From NCBI RefSeq assembly GCF_023699985.2, contig NC_069674.1:106229793-106293792 (forward strand): 64,000 bases of DNA, read 5' to 3'. Each line of letters begins with the position of its first letter. Positions within the stretch are counted from its first letter, which is position 1. Origin of the DNA: Odocoileus virginianus (lineage: Eukaryota > Chordata > Mammalia > Artiodactyla > Cervidae). The notes beneath the pieces are model-generated. The model was not told the DNA's origin and did not search any database. It saw nothing but the letters and a program-made list of their open reading frames with translations. Shown here piece by piece: positions 1-11,617 of the stretch. The position numbers and the translations under genes are program-made.

Positions 1-1393
1 GCGAGGCAAATAATCTGGTGCTCAGCGGAGTGAAGGTCCCCTGGCTGCGGGAGACAAAGCCCACAGCAGAACTCCAATTTCTTCTCTCAAAAACATCCAA
101 GTGCTTATTTCAACTACACAACAGCCGCTCTGTGATGCTCCTGGAAGGCCAGGCCCCGGAAACTCAGCCCAGGAGAACCCCACAAGCAGGGTTCTTAGCT
201 GAGAGCTTGGCACCCGAGCACAGCTCCTCTGCGCACCTGGCAAGTCTCAGCAAGCATCACTTTTTCCCAAAATTCAGGACTTTGAGAACTTCCTCTAAAA
301 CATGGACTAATGCTCTGACTGTATTTCTTTGGTGTAAATGGGAAAAGTGGAAACCCAATGAGAACAATAGCAAATGAAATTAACCCAGGGACTTGCAAAC
401 TCGGATAAACCAGGTCAAGATAGCAGCTGCTGCAAAACAAGTGCAGTCACAACGTAGTACATGCATTAACTTTTGATGATGTACAAAGACTTTTCTGGAA
501 ATAGAAAAGGCATGAAGAATACAACCAAAAGCGGGAATTGTCCCTTTGTTAGGATGACACTGAGCCTACGTGGGACCATTGCTTTCTCGTCAGTGTCACG
601 AATCCTTTTCCACCCTTGACCAAAGGAGATGGACGGCAAACACGCTGTCTCCACCTTCCTGAGGGGACATGAGTTGGGTAAATCCCATTTTGGTCCCAGA
701 GCCCAAGGGAGCCCAGTTAGCAAAGCTTCAGACCAAAATGGACAGAGCCTGGTTGACCCACTCCAACAGACATGGCCCTGGTCCCAACACCTGGACCTCA
801 CTGCATGCGGGCAGAGGGGCAGGCTGGTCCTAGTCAGCCCGCCAGTCTGGGCATTTCTGGGGAGACCTGCCAGCTGCGACCCTTCCCAACACCTCAGCCC
901 CATGTGAAGCCAGCCCTGCATGGGGAGCGCAGAATCCTGGGGTGGGGACAGGAGGGTGACCACAGCTGAAGGAAAGTAGAACACTGTCCCCTGCCCCAGC
1001 CAGGCTGGCAAGATGTTGTTCAGACACCTCCTGGATCCATCAGCTGGGGCTCAGTACAGCACCAACTCACCCAGTGCTAGAGACTCCACCAGCTGACACT
1101 TGCTGACGCAAAATTAAACACACGCAATGGCACCACATTGGGCAGTGGTTTTAAAGCATCTTGGGTCATTGTCCCCTTTTATAACTCATTTTCTTCTCTA
1201 GTTGAAAATTTTCTACATGAACAAGCCTTACTTTAAATCAGAAATGGGTATTTACACTTGAAAATATATCTGACTCTGAGGCTGGGCGGCCACAGGAACT
1301 GGAATTAGAGCTCAATATAGAAAATGGTTTTAGTTTGTTTGCAACTATCATTGTCTCAGCCTCATCAAAAAGGGAGTCAGGGCAGGGAGTGGG
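1..1393. other. Anonymous non-repetitive DNA
   Basis: I see no recognisable gene, exon or interspersed repeat here. The open frames are short, overlap on both strands and resemble nothing I know. The sequence looks like ordinary mammalian intergenic or intronic DNA. Confidence 0.5.
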
Positions 1394-1580
1394 TGCTTCC
1401 TTGGTTGTCCTGCAGTTAAGACTTTACCTTTCAATGAAAGGGATGTGGGTTCAATCCCTGGTCAAGAGGCTAAGATCCCACATGCCTCATGGCCAAAAAG
1501 TCAGAACATAAAGCAGAAGCAATGTTGCAACAAATTCAAGAAAGACTGAGAATGATCCACATCAAAAACATCTTAGAAAG
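1394..1580 (+). mobile_element. tRNA-derived artiodactyl SINE (ART2/CHR type)
   Basis: The element has a degenerate tRNA-like head with a B-box-like GGTTCAATCC followed by the family's 'aagatcccacatgcctc' block. It ends in the A-rich 'catggccaaaaa' tail region seen in artiodactyl tRNA-SINEs. It is clearly diverged from the consensus. A sister copy lies at 46253-46425. Confidence 0.75.
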
Positions 1581-1741
1581 GGGAGGATGAGAAACACAAA
1601 TCAGGTATACCTCAGTGCTCGTCTTGCAATGAAAAATCTGGGTTTATTAATGTTCAATTAAGCTTCAATAATGAGGTCAAATAATTTAGATAGAACCTGT
1701 TTTTTCTTCTATGAGCTGTTTTCAGAAAGTAAAAGCAGGTA

Positions 1742-2327
1742 CAGTTCAGTTCAGTTCAGTCGCTCAGTTGTGTCCAACTCTTTGCGACTCCATGAATCGC
1801 AGCACGCCAGGCCTCCCTGTCCATCACCAACTCCCGGATTTTACCCAAACCCATGTCCATCGAGTCAGTGATGCCATCCAACCATCTCATCCTCTGTTGT
1901 CCCCTTCTCCTCCTGCCCCCAATCCCTCCCAGCATCAGGGTCTTTTCCAATGAGTCAGTTCTTTGCATCAGGTGGCCCAAGTACTGGTGTTTCAGCTTCA
2001 ACATCAATCCTTCCAATGAACACCCAGGGCTGATCTCCTTTAGGATGGACTGGTTAGATCTCCTTGCAGTCCAAGGGACTCTCAAGAGTCTTATCCAACA
2101 CCACAGTTCAAAAGCATCAATTCTTCGGCACTCAGTTTTCTTTATAGCCCAACTCTCATATCCATACATGACCACTGGAAAAACCATAGCCTTGATCAGA
2201 CGGACATTTGTTGGCAAAGTAATGTCTCTGCTTTTTAATATGCTGTCTAGGTTGGTCATAACTTTCCTTCTAAGGAGTAAATGTCTTTTAATTTCATGGC
2301 GGCAATCACCATCCGCAGTGATTTTTG
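1742..2327 (-). mobile_element. BovB LINE 3' fragment (RTE clade)
   Basis: The plus strand opens with the (CAGTT)n motif typical of a reversed BovB 3' end and then shows the C-terminal reverse-transcriptase region in antisense. On the minus strand a frame of about 200 residues is still open. It contains family motifs such as DITLPTNVRLIKAMVFPVV, SILKEISPGCSLEGLML and DREAWRAAIHGVAKS. The copy is 5'-truncated near the KITADGDC motif, before the catalytic YADD, so it cannot be functional. Confidence 0.93.
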
Positions 2328-2329
2328 TA

Positions 2330-2895
2330 CACACCTCCCTAAAAATGGAAAGTGAGACTTCACAGATGTTCACACATCCGTGTTCAGAGCAACACGACGC
2401 ACGAGAGCTGAGAGGTGAGAAAGTTCTCGAGTCCAGCTATGAGCAGATACACCAAATGCATGAGGCTGAGCCACATGACCAGACTGCACTTATTACTGAA
2501 GCAAAAGGAAACTGACACCCGCGACCACATGGGTGAACCCTGAGGGCACCACGCTGAGAGAGACAAGCCCGTGAGCATGAGCGGACAAATACTATGTGCT
2601 CATGATCAAACCTGTATGAAGAAACTCATACAGTCCAACTCATGGAGACAGGAAGTAGAATGGCGGGTGCCAGTGACTGAGCTGGGGGTGGGGAATAGTA
2701 GTAATTATTTACTGGGGGTAGAATTCCAGTTCTGAAAGTGACAAGAGTGCTGTGCATGAACGGTGGTGATAGTTGCATTGGGTTAATTTACTGAAAATTA
2801 TTGGGTTGCATATTTAAAAATGGATAACATGGAGATTTTGTGTTAGGCATGTTTTAACACAAAAAAATATAATAATAATATAAATGTAAAAATAA
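2330..2895 (+). mobile_element. Old L1 3' end (L1M-type)
   Basis: The segment follows the order of an old mammalian L1 3' end: a 'cacatccgtgttcagagc' block, then 'gtgaaccctgagg...ctgagag', then 'gagacaggaagtagaatgg', and finally 'ttaaaaatggataacatgg' running into an A/T-rich tail. There are many substitutions. The 5' part of the region is coding-derived and the rest is 3' UTR. Confidence 0.8.
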
Positions 2896-2939
2896 TAGTA
2901 AAAGCATTTTTAAAATTGGAATGTTTAATATTCTCAAAT

Positions 2940-3141
2940 GGCGCTGCTTTAGTCGCTAAGTCATGTCCAACTCTTGCAACCCCATGGACAGTAGACCGTG
3001 GGACCTCTGTCTGTAGGATTCTCTAGGCAAGAATACTGGAGTGGGTTGCCATTTCCTTCTCCAGGGGATCTTCCAGACCCAGGAATCAAACCTGCGTCTC
3101 CTGCGTTGCAGGCAGATTCTTTACCAACTGAGCTACAATGC
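2940..3141 (-). mobile_element. Bov-tA SINE
   Basis: Read on the minus strand this is a tRNA-like head ('agctcagttggtaaagaatc') followed by the Bov-A body with the 'ctccagtattcttgcc' motif. The end is the BovB-like 3' tail 'ggacatgacttagcgac'. It appears full length. It is non-autonomous and relies on BovB machinery by virtue of the shared 3' end. Confidence 0.9.
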
Positions 3142-5012
3142 GGTCACTTAAGGTCTTTTTCTGGCTAATCTACTTGGGCGCCTTTGGGAAGTCGTTGACC
3201 CTAAAGCTGCCTGCATGGAACCAATGCCCCATACTTGGACCTCATAGGCAAGGCGTCGTGGATTACACCCTGCAACACACATCACATTCCAGGGGACACC
3301 CTGCTGGCCCAAAGCCTCCAGCCCTGCCCGTGGTGGACAGACGCCCCTGGCCTCCATTCTGCGTACCTGAGGTCCTCACTTCTCCCCAGCAGAAAGCCAC
3401 TCGCCTCCTGCTCCTTGTCTGCACGCGTGTGACTTCCTCCACCAGCAGAAAGACACGGCCATCACAGGGGTGGGCTCTGGAGGCCAGTGAGCTGGCCTAG
3501 GGTGACCAGTGGGGCCAGGAGTTTAGTGTGAAGAGTCCAGGGTCCATCTCAGGAGAGAGGTATTTCATCTAAGAGATGGAGGACCTAGCCAGGAAGTAAA
3601 ATAAGATTTGGGACGTGCCCAGGCCATGGAGGTTGAGGGCCATATGGGAGACCCTGGGGCTGGTTTCTCGGGTGACCGGTTAGGGAGACTGGCTCATGAA
3701 GGTACATTCATTTCCTAAGTTAAACGAAACTTGAATTCCTCTTTCCAATTAACACTAAACTTCAGTACATACTTGTATACTTCTCCACTAATGCTGTGGA
3801 CTGTGACAGGTACATATTCAACTGTATCTGTGCACATCCTCCAAGAAGGTGTTGGTGTTATGAGGGGCTCATGCAGAGCCTAGCCATCAACAGAGGCTGA
3901 ACAGACAGACCTACAGAAACAGCCAGTCTGCATCCTCCCACACAGCCAGGCCTCACCCATCTCACCGGAGCAGCTGGAAGGGGCCTGGATGCTGACTGCA
4001 GTGACTCTTAGGAAAAAGGCCAGGCTGCATCTCACCATCAGGTGTGTGACACCAGGAGGCTGCAACACGCGGAGGGCAAGATGTGCAGTCTCCGGGGCAG
4101 ATAAAAAGGCAAATATGGACATCCTGGCAGCCGGACACATAGGCTCTACCACCAGAGCAGACAAGCAAAAAAGTGATGAGTGATTCTGGACTCTGACTCC
4201 TGTGAGATGCACTTGTTCAATCTATGTCTTAGAGACTGCAGAATGATTCTATCCAAAATATAAATCAGGAAAACAAGGAAAGCTACGCATTCCACTCAGA
4301 GTTCCCATTCACTGACATCCAAGAGCTTGCCTCTGATTTTCCCTGAAAAGAGTGTAAGTTCCCTTTCTTTCTTGAACTTTTATCCTGCCACACTGTTGCC
4401 AGGAAGGGCCGGACATCACATAAGCTTCTTTCAGGTCTTTTAAGACTGTTTGTACTCTGCACCAAAAGGTTACACCTGCCAAGCAAGGACCAAGGCCTCG
4501 GGCTACAAATTGCAGGGAAAAAAGTACAGATTCTACTGTGTAATCTCGATTTTTCCTAAGAGGACAACTGGGGGGTGGGCGGTGGGGAGAAGAGAAACAT
4601 TCAAAATATTACACAAAACGGGCAAATGATTAATTGTACCTTTCTCAAGTCTGCCTTAATGATTTGTCTCTTCTGAGCCTTCTGGTTTTGATTCCCACTT
4701 CTTCTATTACATCATAAATCAGGCAGAAGCCTGGGTGCAAGAAATGATGCAATAACTTGTCATTCTGCAAGGTTCCCATTCTCCATTAATCCTAAAAATA
4801 TTAATCTGAGAACAATGGAATTGAACAGGGAAAATCCAGATCCCAGTCCAAAAGTCTGTCAACTCACTGGCACTGTACTCACATACCGGGCAAAGTTTTC
4901 AAGATAAACTAAACACCTGGAGATCCTGATCCCACTTGACATTAACTCTCTATGATCCTGAGAATTTATCTCCATAAATACAAATTTCCTTCAGGTTGTA
5001 ACCCATGTTTTT
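3142..5012. other. Anonymous non-repetitive DNA
   Basis: No recognisable repeat or exon. Short frames on both strands overlap without any splice-site or codon pattern that singles one out. Local A+T-rich and G+C-rich patches alternate. Confidence 0.45.
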
Positions 5013-5130
5013 CTTCATTCAACAAATATTCCGTGAGCACCCAGTGTATCTCTGACACTGTTCCAGCAACTGGAAATACAAACATTAACAAAACAGACAA
5101 GAATTCTGCCACCTGAACATAATGTAGTCC
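5013..5130 (-). mobile_element. L2 LINE 3' end remnant
   Basis: The plus strand reads 'ttcattcaacaaatatt', then 'gtgagcaccca', then 'gacactgttccagcaactgg' and 'aacaaaacagacaagaattc'. This is the reversed 3' end of the ancient L2 LINE, whose sense end reads toward 'aatatttgttgaatgaa'. Divergence is high, as expected for this old family. Confidence 0.75.
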
Positions 5131-6112
5131 TAGGCAACACACTGGAAAAGAATGAGGTGCAAAATACAAAGTTGCAAAGAAAGAGCTGAAACTTCTTTCA
5201 CCACCTCTGGAAAAATACCTCGCCCGTGAAGAAGCTGAAACAAGCTCTGGGGTAGGGGGTGAGGGGATGGAGACATCCTGGAGACTGGGCTCCTCACAGA
5301 GGGGTGACCTCAGTCCCAACAGAGCATCTGACAAGAGGGCTTAGGGACGCGGGGGCAGCTGACGTGGCAAGGAGGGCAGTCCGTCCCCGGGTGGAAACAG
5401 CCCCGGCAGAGCTAATGAACTATCTACACCAGAGGACGATTCCAGAGGCCAGCTGCTCTCCCAGAACTGCTGTGCTCACTACTTGGCAGAGAGGACCTTA
5501 CAACGAAATCCCAGTTATGTAAGACAGACAGTGAAGAGGAGGGCACTCAGCTGCATGAAGAGGCCAACTTCTTGGGGATGGGGAAAGTCCTTTCAGGAGA
5601 ACGTACTGGGTGATTCCAAGAAAGGGCACATCTCCCAGAACTGCAATGCCCAGGAGACAGGAGCTGTCCTCCCAGGAGGTGATGGAAACGGGGCTTAAGT
5701 GGAAAGATGGGACATTCAGGACGGGGCAGGTGGGGTTGTGGAGATCCTCCCCTCTGGATTCTGTCTGATGAGCACGCCCCCGACGAGGCTTGCTTGGGAG
5801 AACAGGTTCCTGGGACTCGCCTCGATTCACTCTGAATCCAAATCTCTGGAGTGGGATCAGGGGAACAAACAGTTCCTAAGTGAGGGCTTATGAGTCTTGT
5901 GGTAAGAAAAACAATAGCACATGTATAAGCGGCACCTTCTGAACAACGTCCCAGGAGAAGGAAATCTCATGATGGGCTGTTTTGGAATTTGGGCTCGATG
6001 GATAGGAATTATGAAGAAGCAATCCCAGAGAGAGGCTGCATGTACTGAACTCCTGAGAGAGGGTTGTGATTTTTACTTTCTGCACAAATACCATTGCACT
6101 TATTAATGATGA
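5131..6112. other. Anonymous non-repetitive DNA
   Basis: No recognisable gene or repeat. Several short overlapping frames have no supporting motif. Confidence 0.45.
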
Positions 6113-6285
6113 TGACACACAAGAGCTAGCGTGCTTTGACCACCTACAAAGCCCCAGGTTTTATGCCAGGCACGGCTTGTAGCTCAAGCAATTTTCAATC
6201 TTTCTAGCAAAACAGCCAAATAGGCATATTTAAGATTTCAGAAGAAGCTGAGGTGCAGGGTCACTCAACTCCCAAGATGGAGTTA
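6113..6285 (-). mobile_element. MIR SINE remnant
   Basis: The motifs 'atgccaggcacggcttgtag', 'gaagaagctgaggtgcaggg' and 'tcactcaactcccaag' follow the order of a reversed mammalian-wide interspersed repeat. The copy is ancient and diverged. Confidence 0.6.
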
Positions 6286-6287
6286 GT

Positions 6288-6487
6288 GTTGGTTGCTCAG
6301 TTGTGTCTGACTCTTTCGTGACCCCACGGCCTGTAGCCCAGCAGGCTCCCCTGTCTGTTCATAGGTTTAATCAGGCAAGAATACTAGACTAGGTTCCCAT
6401 CCCTTCTCCAGGGGATACTACTGACTCAGGGGTCAAACCCAGGTCTCCCACATTGCAGACTGATTCTTTACTGCTTGAGCCACCATG
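6288..6487 (-). mobile_element. Bov-tA SINE
   Basis: A reversed Bov-A body ('gttgctcagttgtgtctgac') is followed by 'caagaatactagactagg', and the reversed tRNA-like head ends at 'gcttgagccacca'. It has more substitutions than most Bov-tA copies in the window, so it is probably one of the older ones. Confidence 0.88.
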
Positions 6488-7461
6488 GACGGACAGGGAG
6501 GTTAAACCCAGCTTCAAGGGTGGACAGACCACTGCCCTGGTACACTGGAATTTTAACTTTCTTCAGCTGTTTTCCTATTAAACTTCAGTTTTAGCTTTAT
6601 TTCTTAGTGGCATCATTCTCTGCCACTAACCTTGAGTTTCTAGAGGCTGGACCTGCATGGCTTCCTGCCTGACTTCACAGCTGGCACACAGGAGGTGGTC
6701 GGCGGATGACAGCTGAGGATGTGGAGAGTGGAGTTACCAAGTCTCCATAAATCACACTACAGAACTCTACAGAGGTCAGACAGGCAGAGTTCCCAAACTC
6801 TCTGGGGTTTGCCGAGTCCCCAGTCCCTTCATTCCTTGGAGAAAGGCCGACCAGACAGGTCACGCCCAGGCCACCAGGTGAATAAAAGGCAGAGGCTGTA
6901 ATTCCATTAGGGATGAGGGCTACACGAGGCCTGGGATGTCCTGCAGGAAGCATCAGCAGTCAGGGCAGGCCTCTGCTGTTCGTGTGAGCCTCCCTGGCCA
7001 CAGCAGGCCTGCCTGGCCATCCACAAGGTCGCAGGAACCACAGAAGGATCTGCCTCTGTCTCAGTTCAGGGCATGCAGCTGCCGCCACGGGCCCCTGGTG
7101 GGCATCTCCCTCTTGGCGCACATGTTCTTCCTGGCACAGATGCACTGCGCTGGGCAGAAGGCTCACTTCCCATCACTGCCTCTTCACTCCAGCACCATGT
7201 AAGCCAAGTATGGGTCCTTCTCGGTACCAGGAGCCTCACAATGTATGATCACTCTCTCCTTAAACCACTGCCTTTAGTCCCAAGCTCTGCCCGCAGATCA
7301 CGCTGGAACATGAGCAGCTGGCATTTCGTGGGATGCTGGGTGCTGCCTTGGGCAGGATTCCACTTACAGAGGGAAAGTGGAAAAAAGGGAAGGCTTTACA
7401 GGTCCTGCACTCACTGCTCCCGGCTCCACGTTCCCACATGGCAAAGCCTAATTCAGGTTTT
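6488..7461. other. Anonymous non-repetitive DNA
   Basis: No repeat family recognised. A long plus-strand open frame that begins at 7073 continues straight into the neighbouring antisense BovB, so it is accidental rather than genic. Confidence 0.45.
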
Positions 7462-8055
7462 CAGTTCAGTTCAGTCACTCAGACGTGTCCAACTCCTTGA
7501 GAGCCCATGGACTGCAGCACGCCAGGCCTCCCTGTCCATCACCAACTCCTGGAGTCCACCCAAACCCATGTCCATTGAGTCAGTGATGGCATCCAACCAT
7601 CTCATCCTCTGCCGTCACCATCTACTCCTGCCTTCAATCTTTCCCAGCATCACGGTCTTTTCCAATGAGTCAGTTCTTCACATCAGGTGGCTAAAGTATT
7701 GGAGTTTCAGCTTCAATATCAGTCTTTCCAATGAATATTCAGGACTGATCTCCTTTAGGATGGACTGGTTGGATCTCCTTGCAGTCCAAGGGACTCTCAA
7801 CAGTCTTCTCCACCACCACAGTTCAAAAGCATCAATTCTTCAGTGCTCAGCTTTCTTTATAGTCCAACTCTTACATCCATATGTGACCACTGGAAAAACC
7901 ATAGCTTTGACTAGATGGACGTTTGTGAGCAAAGTAATGTCTCTGCTTTTTAATATGCTGTCTAGGTTGGTTATAACTTTCCTTCCAAGCAGTAAGCGTC
8001 TTTTAATTTCAGTCACCATCTGCAGTGATTTTGGAGCCCCCAAAAATAAATTCAG
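7462..8055 (-). mobile_element. BovB LINE 3' fragment
   Basis: The antisense BovB 3' end starts at the (CAGTT)n tail and runs to the KITADGDC-coding region, where the copy is 5'-truncated near 'gattttggagcccccaaaa'. It covers the same part of BovB as the copy at 1742-2327. On the minus strand a 67-codon frame retains the LLLGRKVITNLDSILKSRD stretch, but the whole is not continuous. It lies head-to-head with the sense BovB copy at 8437-8868. Confidence 0.93.
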
Positions 8056-8081
8056 TGTTTTATTTAATAACTATTCTCTCT

Positions 8082-8400
8082 GGGCTTCCCTGATAGTTCA
8101 GCTGGTAAAGAATCTGCCTGTGATGCAAGAGACCCCAGTTCAACTCCTGGGTTGGGAAGATCCACTAGAGAAGGGATAGGCTACCCACTCCAGTATTCTT
8201 GGGCTTCTCTTGTGGCTCAGCTGGTAAAGAATCCACCTGCAGTGCAGGAGACCTGGGTTCGATCCCGGGGTTGGGAAGATCCCTTGGAGAACAGAAAGGC
8301 TACCCACTCCAGTATTCCGGCCTGGAGAATTTCATGGACTGTACAGTCCATGGGGTCATGAAGAGTTGGACACAACTGAGTGACTTTCACTCTCACTTCA
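8082..8400 (+). mobile_element. Bov-tA SINE with duplicated tRNA-like head
   Basis: Two tRNA-like heads occur in tandem. The first runs 8082-8200 from 'gggcttccctgatagttcag' and breaks off at 'ccactccagtattctt'. The second starts at 8201 with 'gggcttctcttgtggctcag' and continues into a complete Bov-A body ending near 'ggacacaactgagtgac'. A similar double-headed element lies in the opposite orientation at 20423-20742. Confidence 0.88.
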
Positions 8401-8436
8401 CTTTCTCCATCTCCCTGTCTGAGCCACCAGGAAAGC

Positions 8437-8868
8437 TCAAACCTATGGTTTTTCCAGTGGTCATGCACAGATGTGAGAGCTGGACCATAAAGAAGGCTGA
8501 GCGCCGAAGAACTGATGCTTCTGAACTGCGGTGTTGGAGAGGGCTCTTGAGAGGCTCCTGGACTGCAAGGAGATCATACCAGTCAATCCTAAAGGAAACC
8601 AACTCTGAATATTTCTTGGAAGGACTGATCTGATGCTCCAACAACTTTGGGATGCAAAGAGCCAACTCATTGGAAAAGACCCTGATTCTAGGAAAGATTG
8701 AGGGCAGGAGAAGAAGTGGGTGACAAAGAATAAGATGATTGTATGGCATCACTGACTCAATGGACATGAGTTTGAGAAAACTCTGGGACATAATGAAGGA
8801 CAGGGAAGGCTGGTGTGTTGCAGTCAATGACATTGCAGGGAGTCGGACACAACTCAGCAACTGAAAAA
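8437..8868 (+). mobile_element. BovB LINE 3' fragment
   Basis: Sense BovB starting at the codons for PMVFPVVM and running through RRTDASELRCW and LLRGSWTARRS to the terminal 'gggagtcggacacaactcag'. The reading frame breaks near 8633. The copy is 5'-truncated and starts directly after the SINE at 8082-8400. Confidence 0.92.
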
Positions 8869-8989
8869 CAAAAAATTCTCTGTCTGCTGTGACCAACACA
8901 CTGCACAGAGGTCAGCAGAGTGATTTTCAGAAAGAGTGAGGGGAATCACTACAGAGATGTGCTGTGGCATCTCAGGTCACGTGTAGTAC

Positions 8990-9105
8990 ACCCCTGAGCT
9001 CTCTCTCCCTTATCACAAGTTTAGACAGCCAAGGCCCAGAGAGGTTGAAACACACACATAACCTCACACAGCTATTAGCCAAATCTTGATTTTTACTTCA
9101 GTTTG
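8990..9105 (-). mobile_element. MIR SINE remnant
   Basis: The plus strand shows 'aaggcccagagaggttgaaa' followed by 'cctcacacagctattagcc', the reversed core of a MIR element. It is short and diverged. Confidence 0.6.
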
Positions 9106-11094
9106 GCTAAAGAACCAACAGTTTCTTAGTTTCCCCCAAAGATTAGAAACAAAAACAAAAGATCCCTGATCTCAAGGAACCTAGAAATACATAAGAAAGA
9201 CACATACGTGTTTGGCATGCCATGAAACAAAGTGTAATAAGTTTGGGCAAGTAAAAAGCCACAGGAGAAAATCCAAGGGGAAGCAGCTTATTTAAGAGGC
9301 AGGTGCCCTGGAAGGTGGTCAAGGCGTCTGAGTCAGGACCGAAGGAAGGAGCAGGGTGTCAGAATGGAGAAGAACTGCCAGTGTTAGCAGCGGGGTGGGG
9401 TGAGGGTGCACAGACTGGAATGGAATGGAATGGCCAGAATGGAACGTCTGTGCCGCTGGTGTCCAGGGGACACGTGTGCAAGGACAGTGTGAGCAGAAGC
9501 CAGAAGGGACAGTGAGGTCTCGCCAGGCGGGTCCCTGAATATTGCAGCAGCAGCGGCTGGCCATTCATTCTGTAGCCACACCGGGATCCAAAAGGGCCAG
9601 AGAGAAGCCCAGCAGCCACAGGGCAGAGCCAGATGGACGATCAGGGAGAAAATGCGCAGAAAACGGCTTCTCACACAAAGGCTCCCGACGCTTCATCGGC
9701 AGCACGAGAAGGGAGGGGCTGTGCTAACCGGTCTTTGTCGCTGCACAGCCGGAATCAACACAACTCCCCATGTGGAAGACTCACATGGGAATGCAGGATC
9801 TTTCTGGGACCCACGGGTGCCTTCAGAAATCCTTTAAACCAATATCTACGAAGTCCAACTATGGACAAAGCACTTCAGCAGAACCTTTGAGATCAGTAAC
9901 ACATGCTTCCTGCCCTTAAGATATGCATCATCTCAGGGGAACGGGGAAAACTATGAGACACGAAGTAACACTTAGGAGGTGGCTTTTCTGTACAGGTGTG
10001 TGTTACGTTTCCCCTCCATTTTCTCAAAACGTGAAGCAGGAGAGACTTGTGTTGAGTCCAGCTTCACTGCCGTGTGACTTCTCTGTCGTTTCTGCACGAG
10101 TGCTGACCTCGGTTTCCCCTTCAGTGGCTTTGATGATTCGATGACAAAAGGCGACAGGCACAGGACCCCAACTTGTCATCATCACTACTATTAATTTTCA
10201 CAATAATTACACCAGATGGGTGTATGCAAACGAAGAATCTATTCTGCAAGGTGCTTATTAACTTGCCCACTGTCACAGGGCAAGATAAACCAAGAGGCAG
10301 AGCAACCGCCTCATGCCCGGCCGTCCCCAGCATCTGGGGACATCAGAACGATTCCTGAAGGGGAACATCCAAAACAAGATGATCTTTACGGATCTATATT
10401 ACCAGCTCTGGTAAATGGCAGTCTTTTTAAATGTTGGTCTTTTCTACTCAGCAAACAGACTTCTCCATGAAATACTGGGGTTTCTGAAATGGCCCCAACT
10501 TTACATCTTTCCTCTGAACTTACAATGCCCCTAGAAAAAAGCACCCCACCAAATACAACTGTGCATTAAAACTGCACCCTAATAACAAGACTTCTGGTCT
10601 AAAGAAAACCCGGAGAAGTAACCAAAGCAGAAAAGAGCTGTGGTAGGGTGACAGGATCACTGGAAGCCAGAGTCCAGAAGGCATTCCTTGATTCTGGGAG
10701 ACAAAGGCTGGATTTTGGAGTCTCCTTCTCAGTCAGGGAACTGATCCTGTTTTTGAGGTTCAAGACTCCAGGGATCATGGGTGATGTGTTGGTCACATCT
10801 CCGGAGGCTTGGCCGTGTGCACACATGGTCCCATCTCCAAAGAGAACGTGGTCACAGCGCACGTGCAGGTGGATTTCAAACCTCTCTGCTCCTCAGGGCA
10901 TTTCCGCTCATCTTCCAAGGGAGCAAGACATGGCTGGACCACTCAGCTTCAGTGCTGAGCAACTATTCTTGCTCAGACACAACTGTTTAAAACGAGAAAA
11001 GGCCAAACTTCCAAAACGCACAATTTTCGGAGACCTCACATCTCAAAAATATTGTCAAGAAAGAGCTAAACAGAATTCCCATAGTATTAAGAAA
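9106..11094. other. Mostly anonymous DNA with weak L2/MIR remnants
   Basis: No gene is recognisable. Weak family resemblance is visible at about 9838-9925 (reversed L2: 'caaagcacttcagcagaacc' and 'cttcctgcccttaag'). It is also visible at 10055-10150 (MIR sense: 'cttcactgccgtgtgact', 'cctcggtttcccc') and at 10185-10330 (reversed MIR: 'aacttgcccactgtcacag'). These are low-confidence calls and the rest is unassigned. Confidence 0.4.
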
Positions 11095-11617
11095 TTCCAC
11101 TCCTAAGTATGTACCCAGAGGAATTGACAGCAGAGACTAGAACAGCTATTTGCACATCCGTGTTCCTCAGAGTATTATTCACAGCCGCCAAAAGGCGGAG
11201 GCCAACCAGGGGTAGGATGGCAGATGAAATGATAAATACATACAGGCTATAGACAACAAAATATGATTCAGCAAGAAGAACGAAATTCCCACACACGCTA
11301 CAACCAAGATGAACCCTGACAATATTATACTAAGTAAACAAGCCAGACACAAATGGACAAGTGAGCCCACTCACAGGAAGTGCCTAGAAAAGGCAAACAC
11401 AGAGTGAGACAGAAGTGCCAGGAGCTGCGGGACTCTCACCTAACGGGCACAGAGTTTTATTCGGGATGATACAGAATTTTCCAAATAGACAGTGGTGAAA
11501 ACTGCACAACACGATTAATGTCATGAATGCCATTAAAACGTACACTTAAAAATGGTTAAGATGGTAAATGTTATCCTATGGATATTTTACCCTAATAAAA
11601 ACATATTTTTAAAATAC
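11095..11617 (+). mobile_element. Old L1 3' end (L1M-type)
   Basis: The segment follows a mammalian L1 3' end: 'gtacccagaggaattgacag', 'cacatccgtgttcctcag', 'attattcacagccgcc', 'gatgaaccctgacaatatta', then the 3' UTR block 'cacttaaaaatggttaagat' ending at an A-rich tail near 11617. It is 5'-truncated and heavily substituted. Confidence 0.85.

Noticed and set aside
1853..2515. 220-codon plus-strand open frame
   Set aside because: Antisense reading of BovB running into an old L1 3' end.
7073..8179. 368-codon plus-strand open frame
   Set aside because: It joins anonymous sequence to antisense BovB and then a SINE. The protein is the wrong-strand reading of a LINE.
8082..8280. tRNA-like sequences with B-box motifs
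   Set aside because: These are heads of Bov-tA SINEs. They lack a foldable cloverleaf and are followed by SINE bodies; the same applies to the other SINEs in the window.
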